Shown here: piece after piece, positions 1 through 6,319 of the stretch
Position numbering within the stretch: the stretch's first letter is position 1
Layout: the number at the start of each line of letters is the position of its first letter
Origin: Saprospiraceae bacterium
GTDB lineage: Bacteria; Bacteroidota; Bacteroidia; Chitinophagales; Saprospiraceae
Direction: 5' to 3'
NCBI GenBank assembly: GCA_020850025.1
Contig: JADZFI010000328.1
Location: forward strand, 1 to 7,012
DNA: 7,012 nt
Notes under the pieces: generated by a model
Seen by the model: only the letters and a program-made list of their open reading frames with translations
What the model was told of the DNA's origin: nothing
The model's database searches: none
Translations under genes and position numbers: made by a program

Positions 1-2620
1 GACTCAACCTGGCATAATAGGCCCCTGCGTTAAAAGAAGCAATTATAGCATTATTTACAGCTTCATTTTTCAACCCGTCATCTCCAAATACCGGAAAATC
101 CAAACTTGTTAAACTATCTACCAGGACGAAATCCCGCTTTTCCGCTGCATCCAGCAACAATCTTTCCTGATAAAAGAGCGAATCATTGGCGCTGTCTAAA
201 CACAGAGTCAAAGGCTGACCATCCAGCACATAATCCACTTTTTCTCCGCGGCAGCCGACGTTTGGAGCTTCAGGAATCCAGACAAACAAACCCAGCGTAC
301 CCGCCATCCAAAGCAAAGCGGCTATCAGCGATACGCCAAACGACGGCAGGAAGCCCAATGCCCGGAAGCCACCCCGATACACATATTTTTTCCACTTGTC
401 CGGCACCGGAAATTGCAACGGCGAGGAGGGCCGGTTGAGGTATTTGAGTACGGTAAAATCGGCTTCCGCCTTGGGCAGGAGTTGTTCAATTTCTTTTTCC
501 AGCGCCTTTTTCTTTTGGGCGTCGCTTTCGCTCAGCCATTGATTGAGCACCACGGTCATGCGGTGATCCGCCCAGGCTACAGAGTCTTCAGGAGGTGGCG
601 AGGCGGCCAGCAATTCGGCCAACTCGCGTCGCAGGCGGGGAATAAGGGCTGCATCGTCCTTCTCGAGCCATTCCAGCAGAGCGGCCCGGGCGCTTTGAGG
701 TATCTGCCCCTGCACAAACCAGCGGATGCGGAATATCTTCAGCAGATTTTCCAGCGTAACCAAGGGGGCCTCCGCAGGATACCACTCTGTCAGCCGCCTT
801 CCCAGCCATAGGGTAAGATCCCAGTGGAGTTTGGGGTACACAGCACATACCGCTATCCATCGCACCACGGCCTCCGGATACTGCATGAACAACATGGGCA
901 GCGGATGCTCGTCGCTGGGTTGATACACTGCCGCAGGAGCATCCTTCACGCGTTCGCTCCATCGCTCAAAGCGGGCATCATCCCCCTGCTCCACCTCTTC
1001 CACCCAAAAGCCAAGGCTCTGTAAGGTGGCGGGTAAAACGGTGAACACTTCCGCCAGGCGGCGCTCGGATCGGGCCCAGTCTTCCTGGGGTTTGGGAGTA
1101 AACAATACCCGGGCAGGCCAGTTTCGGAATACCTGTACCCAGTCTTCCAATCTGCCACGTACCGGATGCAGCATCTGGGCGCCGGTGCCCACCAGCATCA
1201 GGCGGGCCTGCGCAAAACGCTGGGCCAGATCGTTGAGTCTGATGCCGTCGGGGTGAGCCTCATTGAAAAGCACCCGGATATCGGAATCGTAGAAGAAGCG
1301 CTCAATGTGTAGTTCCTGCTCTTGCAAGGCTTTAAAAACTGCATCAAAGGCCTGTGCCCGGTGGTTCTGTGCGCTCTGCCGGTCAATGAGCATCAGATAG
1401 TCTACCGGCTGTGTGTCGGCGCGAAAGCGGAAGGCAGGCAACCCGCCCTTTTCGGCAGTATCCCTTATGGTTCGGGGCAGATCCAGCTTTAGCTGATCAG
1501 TGGTACTGCGGCGGCGCATCACCTGCAGGGCGTGCCGGAATGCATCGCCCATCACAATACCATCCGGATCGTTGATACGAATGTTCCAGAAATACGGCGG
1601 TTTGTCGGGCCGGTCGAGTTCGGCAATCAGTTTGCGGCGGCGCCAGTCGAGCCAGCGCCAGAACGCAATCATCAGCATGGTGAACAGGCCAAAGATCACC
1701 CAGCGTAACCAGGGCCAGTGTTCCGCCAGCCGGGCTTTCCAGGGGTCTACGGGCTGGATGATCAGATCGAGAAAAGCCTGGGTATGGTCGTGCGGGTACG
1801 GACGTGGCTCCAGCACCAGTGCACTGGCGTCTGGCCCCGGCGGCGGTGGTGGCAGAACCGTTTGTGGCGCTACAAAAATCCGGAGCCGGAGTTCCGCATT
1901 TCGGCCATTTTGGAAATTCACCATGAGAACCAGAGAGTCCATCCCTTGCACGGAATCGCGGGCGGCGTAGGAGAGGCAGGTGTCGTTTTGGATGGATACA
2001 TCTCCGAAGTTGTTTTCTACAGCCTGAAGAAGCGTATCCTGATTATCCCAATTAGTCCAGCCTTCTTTATACTTTGAAAAATTGCGGGACTTATCAAATA
2101 TGGAAATAAAGGCAAATTCCAGAGAGGTTGCTTTGCTTCCAAAAGTATCCAGTTCCGGAATATTTCCCGGACAAATCAGCGTGGTTTGACCTGCTGTAAC
2201 GGCCAATGATTTTTCCACCACATTGGTTTTATCAGGCTTGAGCAAAATCCAGGCTATAATGCCAAGTACGGAGGCGAGTGCTACTGCTATGCTCCAGATC
2301 CAGATTTTCGACCGCACCAATTTTCGATCCAGCGGTCCGGGCTCCGGCGGCTCAGGAGGGGGAGCAGGTTCTCCGAAGAAATCATCTGCCCGCCGCCGGC
2401 ACAGCGCGAATTTTTCGTATATCAGGGTTTGATCGTGCGAATTTCGGGCCAGCAAAGGCGTAATCGCCAGCAATAGCTCTTCGTCGGAAAGGGTTTCCGG
2501 CAGCAGGCGCAGCAATTCCTGGACACGCAGGTACGCACCGGTACCCAGCTCGATATGTTCGCTTTGCAGCTCATCGAGCAGGTCTTTTACCAGGAAATGA
2601 ATGCGGGCGTGGTGCGTCAT
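1..2620 (-). CDS. Large membrane protein with SAV_2336-like degenerate vWA domain, MoxR partner (partial, 3' end off the window)
   Basis: An ATG at 2620 opens a frame of 873 codons with no stop before the left edge. Residues 1-80 are helical and resemble the N-terminus of CoxE/vWA partners of MoxR. A proline-rich linker (85-97) follows. Transmembrane segments are near 105-127, 304-323 and 756-782. Residues 128-303 look like an extracytoplasmic beta-rich domain (C150, C215). Residues 345-545 resemble the SAV_2336-type vWA region: a TIRDTAE motif at 384-390, strand YLMLID at 408-413, then LMLVGTG at 474-480 and a tryptophan-containing helix. The MIDAS site is degraded: DRQSAQ stands where DxSxS is expected, and G478-T479-G480 replaces SDG. 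Residues 560-715 are a helical domain with a YPKLHWDLTLWLG motif (595-607). The visible end (about 853-873) may begin a TPR-like or other repeat. It follows the MoxR gene by 23 bases and is surely its co-transcribed partner. The overall biochemical role is unknown; the domain calls rest on motif recognition only. Confidence 0.85.
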   Translation of the reverse strand, partial: MTHHARIHFLVKDLLDELQSEHIELGTGAYLRVQELLRLLPETLSDEELLLAITPLLARNSHDQTLIYEKFALCRRRADDFFGEPAPPPEPPEPGPLDRKLVRSKIWIWSIAVALASVLGIIAWILLKPDKTNVVEKSLAVTAGQTTLICPGNIPELDTFGSKATSLEFAFISIFDKSRNFSKYKEGWTNWDNQDTLLQAVENNFGDVSIQNDTCLSYAARDSVQGMDSLVLMVNFQNGRNAELRLRIFVAPQTVLPPPPPGPDASALVLEPRPYPHDHTQAFLDLIIQPVDPWKARLAEHWPWLRWVIFGLFTMLMIAFWRWLDWRRRKLIAELDRPDKPPYFWNIRINDPDGIVMGDAFRHALQVMRRRSTTDQLKLDLPRTIRDTAEKGGLPAFRFRADTQPVDYLMLIDRQSAQNHRAQAFDAVFKALQEQELHIERFFYDSDIRVLFNEAHPDGIRLNDLAQRFAQARLMLVGTGAQMLHPVRGRLEDWVQVFRNWPARVLFTPKPQEDWARSERRLAEVFTVLPATLQSLGFWVEEVEQGDDARFERWSERVKDAPAAVYQPSDEHPLPMLFMQYPEAVVRWIAVCAVYPKLHWDLTLWLGRRLTEWYPAEAPLVTLENLLKIFRIRWFVQGQIPQSARAALLEWLEKDDAALIPRLRRELAELLAASPPPEDSVAWADHRMTVVLNQWLSESDAQKKKALEKEIEQLLPKAEADFTVLKYLNRPSSPLQFPVPDKWKKYVYRGGFRALGFLPSFGVSLIAALLWMAGTLGLFVWIPEAPNVGCRGEKVDYVLDGQPLTLCLDSANDSLFYQERLLLDAAEKRDFVLVDSLTSLDFPVFGDDGLKNEAVNNAIIASFNAGAYYARLS

Positions 2621-2643
2621 CAGGTGGAGCCTTCGGGGTGGGT

Positions 2644-3570
2644 TCAGAGCCAATCTTCCAGGGCCTTGAGGTCGTCTTTACTTTTAGCCAACACGGAATA
2701 CGAACTGAGGAGCAGGGCACGCTCCTCCTTGCTTAGCTTGTCAGGATCACTGAGCATGGCTGCAGGAAAGCCGATCTTGTGCAGCAGGGTAGCCCACTGA
2801 ATCAACTCGGCTGTGGCCGGTTTTTTGCGCAATTTGACCTGCTTATCGTCCCGGATATCTTCAAAATGCTTGACAATAGATTGGAGTTCTGCGTCTTTAA
2901 ATCCATCCACTTTTTTTGAGATGATGCGCAGCAGCATTTTATCGTCGGGGAAAGGTATGTGGTAGTACACCACACGACGGAGGAAGGCGTCGGGCAGGTT
3001 TTTCTCCGAGTTGGAGGTCATGATGATGAGCGGGCGCAAGGCGGCAGGCGGGCTGGGCCAGGTTTTACCGATTTCCGGCACGCTGAACTCCAGTTTTTCC
3101 AGGGCTGCCAGCACGTCGTTGGGCAAATCGCGGGGGGCCTTGTCAATTTCATCAATCAGCACCACCCGCCGCTGGCCGCCGCGGATGGCTTCTCCAAGTG
3201 CTTCATATCGGATGAACTTACGCTCCAGTTCTTCCGGAGTGAGCGGTTCTTTTTGGGTTTGGGCATATTGGAAATGTGCCAGGGCATCGTAGCGATAAAA
3301 CAAATCCCGCACCACAGAAGAGGTTTGGGCATTGAATACCAGCGGATCGCCCAATTGAAAAAAATGGGCGAGGTGATCGGCAAGCTGGGTTTTACCGGTA
3401 CCTGGTTCGCCGGTGAGCAGGAGCGGCTGCGCCAGCGCAAGGGCTACATTCACGGCAGCCTGCAAACCGGGTGGCGGATCGTACAGCGCGCTGTCGCGCA
3501 ACTTGGGGTTAGGTTCAATGACCGGAAGGTCGGCCTGTCCGGAGGCTTTATACAATTGAAAAGTGCTCAT
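2644..3570 (-). CDS. MoxR-family AAA+ ATPase
   Basis: A 308-residue ATPase, the usual size for MoxR proteins, which act as chaperone-like remodelling ATPases working with a vWA-domain partner. All motifs are visible, numbered from the ATG at 3570: Walker A GEPGTGKT at 54-61, Walker B VVLIDE at 136-141, sensor 1 around TSN (185-187), a paired arginine (198-199) in the arginine-finger position, and a C-terminal lid helix with KKPATAELIQW at 249-259, the typical sensor 2 region. The enzyme is therefore predicted to be active and soluble. A TTG two codons upstream (3576) would add Met-Thr, but the ATG at 3570 is the more likely start. It sits six bases after the stop of the iSTAND gene, and the next gene starts 23 bases after its own stop, so the three are very probably one operon. 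The substrate is unknown; the downstream membrane protein and upstream iSTAND protein are the obvious candidates to be remodelled. Confidence 0.93.
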   Translation of the reverse strand: MSTFQLYKASGQADLPVIEPNPKLRDSALYDPPPGLQAAVNVALALAQPLLLTGEPGTGKTQLADHLAHFFQLGDPLVFNAQTSSVVRDLFYRYDALAHFQYAQTQKEPLTPEELERKFIRYEALGEAIRGGQRRVVLIDEIDKAPRDLPNDVLAALEKLEFSVPEIGKTWPSPPAALRPLIIMTSNSEKNLPDAFLRRVVYYHIPFPDDKMLLRIISKKVDGFKDAELQSIVKHFEDIRDDKQVKLRKKPATAELIQWATLLHKIGFPAAMLSDPDKLSKEERALLLSSYSVLAKSKDDLKALEDWL

Positions 3571-3576
3571 AGTCAA

Positions 3577-4731
3577 TTACTTGGATGCAATATCGAAAAT
3601 CCGTTTTTGCAGCGGTTCTATATCTTTCAGATGAAATTTTTGTTCTTGCTGGTATAACTTGTCTTCCGGCGAGCCCGGTTTAAATGTGGCAGCCAGCGCA
3701 CTGGTGACCGCCCTGGAGTGGTTGGGGTTGCGGATGCCGTCAATATCGGCCACCCAGTCGTCAAAATCCTGTTGATCAATGGGAGGAAAGTTCGACATGA
3801 GTGTAGCCTGCTCAGGGTATTTTTCACAAAGGGTACCGAGTTCATTCAGTATGGTCTTTTGTCGGGAAGTTTTCCCTTCCGGGTTTTCCCATAAACCAGG
3901 GCTTTTCACCACAATGAAAAATAAAAAGGTGGGAACACCTTTATTAGGACACCGAAAGGTTTCAAGCATCCACTCAAAGTATTGACTGATCTCGCCTTCA
4001 TCGCCCTCCCAGATTTTTTCAGATATTTCAAAAACGGATGTTACATAGTCATAAGGCAAACGGGGCACTCCGGTCTCAATAAAGGTTTCGAAGCTCTGCG
4101 TATCTGAAAAATGAAAGCGTTGCGCCACGTACTTCTTCAGCCGCTCACGGCTGCCCGGAACATCATCGGCAATAGGCAGATTTTCAATTTTAATAGTATC
4201 AGTTTCTTCCTGAAACGGATAGGAAATGGCATCCTGCTTACCGTTCAGACGGTCGTTAATGATTGCGTATATCAGGCGTTTGCCAAAAGAAGAAGGCATC
4301 TCGTTGGGGCAGGCGCAAATAAAATAGAACTGGAAATCGCTCTTGCCATCACGTTGGTTGAACACCCTGCGAAAAGTTTTAGCCTGTCCCACCCTGTCGC
4401 AATTAACCAAATGTATGGCAGCCATGTCATTGTCGGCATCTATGCCTAATTGCTGGATAGCGTCTTCTAATTGATCAAAACCGCCTCCAGACCGCCATTT
4501 TTTCAGAGTATCCAGCATGCCGGAAGCCACTGCACTTCGCTGCAGCATTTCCTCATTGAAGGATATCCGTCCTTGATTTCTCGCACTTGCTATCCCTTCG
4601 AGGCGAGCGGAATACCCCACAAGATCGGTTTGTATCGAATCTTCACGAGATATTAAGGTTCGCCAGAGCGCAACAGCCTCTTCGAGTTTACCTTCAGCAA
4701 TTAAGGATGTAATAGCCTCTTTCGGATTCAT
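3577..4731 (-). CDS. EAD11 - inactive STAND (iSTAND) adaptor protein
   Basis: A 384-residue protein with no signal peptide or membrane segment, so cytoplasmic. Residues 1-79 match effector-associated domain 11: a helix with LIAEGKLEEAVALW (10-23), then SARLEGI (41-47) and QGRISFNEE (53-61), then a final helix. EADs are thought to work by homotypic contacts that recruit effectors. Residues about 100-384 match the iSTAND family: HLVNCDR (107-113), FQFYFICACP (133-142), SSFGKRLIYAI (147-157) and a hydrophobic strand FLFFIVV (269-275). The first strand leads into ACPNEMPSSF where a P-loop would be, and there is no GK[ST] or DD Walker B, so NTP hydrolysis is unlikely. The start ATG at 4731 lies just downstream of a Bacteroidota-type -7 box. 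It is the first gene of the operon with MoxR and the vWA-like membrane protein. Its base composition is visibly lower in GC than its neighbours. An adaptor or sensor role is inference. Confidence 0.85.
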   Translation of the reverse strand: MNPKEAITSLIAEGKLEEAVALWRTLISREDSIQTDLVGYSARLEGIASARNQGRISFNEEMLQRSAVASGMLDTLKKWRSGGGFDQLEDAIQQLGIDADNDMAAIHLVNCDRVGQAKTFRRVFNQRDGKSDFQFYFICACPNEMPSSFGKRLIYAIINDRLNGKQDAISYPFQEETDTIKIENLPIADDVPGSRERLKKYVAQRFHFSDTQSFETFIETGVPRLPYDYVTSVFEISEKIWEGDEGEISQYFEWMLETFRCPNKGVPTFLFFIVVKSPGLWENPEGKTSRQKTILNELGTLCEKYPEQATLMSNFPPIDQQDFDDWVADIDGIRNPNHSRAVTSALAATFKPGSPEDKLYQQEQKFHLKDIEPLQKRIFDIASK

Positions 4732-4772
4732 ATTTTGGGTAAAGGCGGCGAAGGATTGAGTTGGTTTGATTG

Positions 4773-4780
4773 CAAAGGTA
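4773..4780 (-). promoter_or_regulatory. Candidate Bacteroidota -7 promoter box for the iSTAND-MoxR-vWA operon
   Basis: Read on the minus strand this is TACCTTTG, an exact fit to TAnnTTTG, preceded by an A-rich run. It would start transcription roughly 35-40 bases before the ATG at 4731. No TTG is found at the usual -33 spacing (the region there is T-rich), so the match is only half of the consensus. Confidence 0.5.
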
Positions 4781-4832
4781 TTTTTTTAACCGTTTTGGAG
4801 ATAAAAAATTGATAATGTATTGAAATAGGAAA

Positions 4833-4850
4833 CGGCGGCTAAACCCGCCG
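4833..4850 (-). terminator. Possible intrinsic terminator upstream of the operon
   Basis: CGGCGG (4833-4838) and CCGCCG (4845-4850) form a perfect 6-bp stem around a 6-base loop. On the minus strand the stem is followed by TTTCCTATTT, a weak U-tract. It lies about 290 bases past the decarboxylase stop and about 50 bases before the operon promoter, so it could separate the two transcripts. The short stem and interrupted T-run keep confidence low. Confidence 0.35.
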
Positions 4851-4906
4851 GTACAGGGGACTTCGGTGGACAATGGAACGACAACCACGGCAACATATCC
4901 CTGCTT

Positions 4907-5045
4907 ATCTTAAACCTGAAATGAGTTGTCACCCTGAAAGGGCCTACACAAGCCGGACTGCGCAGGAAGCCTTTAGAAAAAGGTTATCTGTCAGCCTGGC
5001 TTGTGTAGGCCCTTTCAGGGTGACAACTCAGTTCAAGCTTGAGAT
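4907..5045. repeat. Long inverted repeat, 139 bp, with 33-bp perfect inner arm blocks
   Basis: Positions 4922-4954 and 4998-5030 are perfect inverted copies (33 bp each). The match continues outward, with four mismatches in 15 more positions per arm (4907-4921 with 5031-5045), giving 48-nt arms that pair at 44 positions around a 43-nt spacer (4955-4997). Each arm also carries its own mini-palindrome, CCCTGAAAGGG (4932-4942) and its complement CCCTTTCAGGG (5010-5020). The 43-nt loop and the lack of a following T-run argue against a simple terminator. A REP- or MITE-like non-autonomous element is the most likely class. No clear target-site duplication was found beside it. Confidence 0.9.
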
Positions 5046-5075
5046 CAATAAATATTCAAGCCATAAAGCACCCAT

Positions 5076-5138
5076 CCCAAATCATAAGTCCCCAGTCGCA
5101 AATCGTACATCGCAAATCGTACATCGTAAGTCGTACGT
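5076..5138. repeat. Degenerate 7-bp tandem repeat (nine units)
   Basis: Nine consecutive heptamers follow C-N-Y-A-N-R-T: cccaaat, cataagt, ccccagt, cgcaaat, cgtacat, cgcaaat, cgtacat, cgtaagt, cgtacgt. The pair cgcaaat plus cgtacat occurs twice in a row (5097-5110 and 5111-5124) without change. The array ends two bases before the decarboxylase stop codon. Period-7 arrays with this flavour are common between genes in Bacteroidota; the function is unknown. Confidence 0.85.
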
Positions 5139-5140
5139 CG

Positions 5141-6220
5141 TCACTTTTCCTCCGGCCCCTCTCCTACCCAGTCTTGCTGGACGTAGTTGTCTTCGCAGTG
5201 TTCGAGCAGGTGGTCGTCAATGAATTTGCGGACGTCGGTGATGATGTCGCCCGGGTAAATGAGGTGGACATTGGGTCCGGCATCGAGGGTGAAGTAGACC
5301 GGGTTACCGGTATCGGCCCGGTATTGGCGCACTTTTTCGATGATGGCCAGGGAATCCGGGCGCATGAGGGTGTAGGAAGGGTTGCTGCACATCATGAGTG
5401 CGTGCAGGGTAAGGGCTTCGTCTTCCACAATTTTACCAAAGGTGGCCAGATCTCCGGATTTCATGGCCTCCAGGAGGGCGCCCATGCGGGCGCGGGCCTG
5501 CGCGTAGCGAGGTTCTGCGTAAGGATTGCCATCCATCAGCGCATGACCGGCGCGACTGCTCACGGATTTTTCCTCCCGGCTGACGATCAGGATATCGTCG
5601 TGAAAATCCTTGAACACCGGGTTGATCAAATCCCCTACCGGCACGGCGAAATCATCGCTGCTGCCGGGCACAAACTGCGTGGCGCCCCAGACGGCGGCAT
5701 GCGGGAAAATACTTCTGCAAGCGGAGCCGCTGCCGAGTCGGGCGAGTACAGAGGCTTTTTGATCGAAGGCATCCGCATCCCGCAAGGTACCGAACAGGCG
5801 ATCTTCCAGCGAACAGAGGCACAATGCCAGGGCGCTCATGGCAGAAGCTGAGGAAGCGATGCCGGCAGAGTGCGGGAAGGAATTGCCCGTCCGAATCGTA
5901 AACTTCAGCTGTTTCAGGAAAGGCATAGTGGGAGCCAGGCTGTTCAGGAATTCCAGAATTTTAGTCCGGAAAGCCTCGTTTTCTTGCTCATGGAAAAAGA
6001 AGTCCAGTTCCACCTGACCGTCGTCCGGGGTTTCTCTTGGGGCATATTCCAGAAGAGTATCAGTGAAAGAGGCGGCCAGGGTAAGGCTGAGCGAAGGGTT
6101 TCTGGGCAGTTGAATGCCATGTTTACCCCAGTATTTCACGAGGGCGATATTGCTTGGCGAGCGCCATATAACCTGGCCGGGAGCAACAGGATTGGAGGAG
6201 TCGAGGATCAGTCTGGACAT
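5141..6220 (-). CDS. mvaD: Diphosphomevalonate decarboxylase (mevalonate pathway)
   Basis: A 359-residue GHMP-superfamily enzyme that converts mevalonate 5-diphosphate, with ATP, to isopentenyl diphosphate, CO2, ADP and phosphate in the cytoplasm. Family motifs are all visible: NIALVKYWGK (24-33) for substrate binding, the ATP-binding glycine/serine loop PHSAGIASSAS (116-126), SGSACRS (164-170), VSSRAGH (220-226), and TLDAGPN (311-317), whose Asp313 is the expected catalytic residue. Length fits the family. The ATG at 6220 (MSRLILD) is preferred: a further in-frame ATG at 6286 would add 22 hydrophobic residues and reach into the divergent promoter region. Very GC-rich by eye. Its stop at 5141 sits directly next to the 7-bp repeat array. 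No other mevalonate gene is in the window. Confidence 0.95.
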   Translation of the reverse strand: MSRLILDSSNPVAPGQVIWRSPSNIALVKYWGKHGIQLPRNPSLSLTLAASFTDTLLEYAPRETPDDGQVELDFFFHEQENEAFRTKILEFLNSLAPTMPFLKQLKFTIRTGNSFPHSAGIASSASAMSALALCLCSLEDRLFGTLRDADAFDQKASVLARLGSGSACRSIFPHAAVWGATQFVPGSSDDFAVPVGDLINPVFKDFHDDILIVSREEKSVSSRAGHALMDGNPYAEPRYAQARARMGALLEAMKSGDLATFGKIVEDEALTLHALMMCSNPSYTLMRPDSLAIIEKVRQYRADTGNPVYFTLDAGPNVHLIYPGDIITDVRKFIDDHLLEHCEDNYVQQDWVGEGPEEK

Positions 6221-6293
6221 AGAAAAGAGTTGTTTGACAGGGCAAAGAAATACAAGGATCAAAAAACCTGCGTTTCTTTTTAGCAAGGCTGCC

Positions 6294-6301
6294 TACTTTT
6301 G
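6294..6301 (+). promoter_or_regulatory. Candidate Bacteroidota -7 promoter box for the PASTA gene
   Basis: TACTTTTG matches TAnnTTTG exactly and lies 18 bases before the ATG at 6320, so the leader would be very short. A clear -33 TTG is not seen. It lies in the 99-bp divergent region shared with the decarboxylase gene. Confidence 0.45.
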
Positions 6302-6319
6302 CCACATCCTCCTGTGCAC

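Larger units (their letters stand above)
4732..5140. other. Repeat-rich intergenic spacer
   Basis: This 409-base gap lies between the decarboxylase stop and the start of the iSTAND gene. Short frames that cross it show no recognisable protein and overlap the repeats. It contains, from left to right, a candidate promoter, a GC-rich hairpin, a long inverted repeat and a 7-bp tandem repeat, each listed separately. I see no tRNA or other structured RNA gene in it. Confidence 0.8.

Noticed and set aside
413..2463. Several plus-strand frames of 61-156 codons
   Set aside because: All are antisense to the continuous 873-codon minus-strand gene, which has clear domain structure and membrane segments.
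2959..3657. Plus-strand open frame of 232 codons
   Set aside because: It lies antisense to the MoxR ATPase gene, shows no recognisable motif, and the minus strand carries every MoxR motif.
4922..5030. Integron attC site or CRISPR-like repeat
   Set aside because: The arm ends do not fit the RYYYAAC/GTTRRRY core of attC sites, and there is only one pair of inverted copies rather than regularly spaced direct repeats.
4873..5223. Plus-strand open frame of 116 codons across the spacer
   Set aside because: It is made of the inverted repeat, the heptamer array and the antisense end of mvaD, with no protein-like pattern.
5039..5851. Plus-strand open frame of 270 codons
   Set aside because: It is antisense to mvaD in a GC-rich gene where reverse frames stay open by chance; its N-terminal part is the tandem repeat.
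6243..6252. Possible minus-strand promoter TATTTCTTTG for mvaD
   Set aside because: The spacing between TA and TTTG is four instead of two bases, and no other -7 box is found; too weak to list.
6221..6286. 22-residue N-terminal extension of diphosphomevalonate decarboxylase
   Set aside because: The family normally begins close to the NIA-KYWGK motif, and the extension would use up most of the divergent promoter region.
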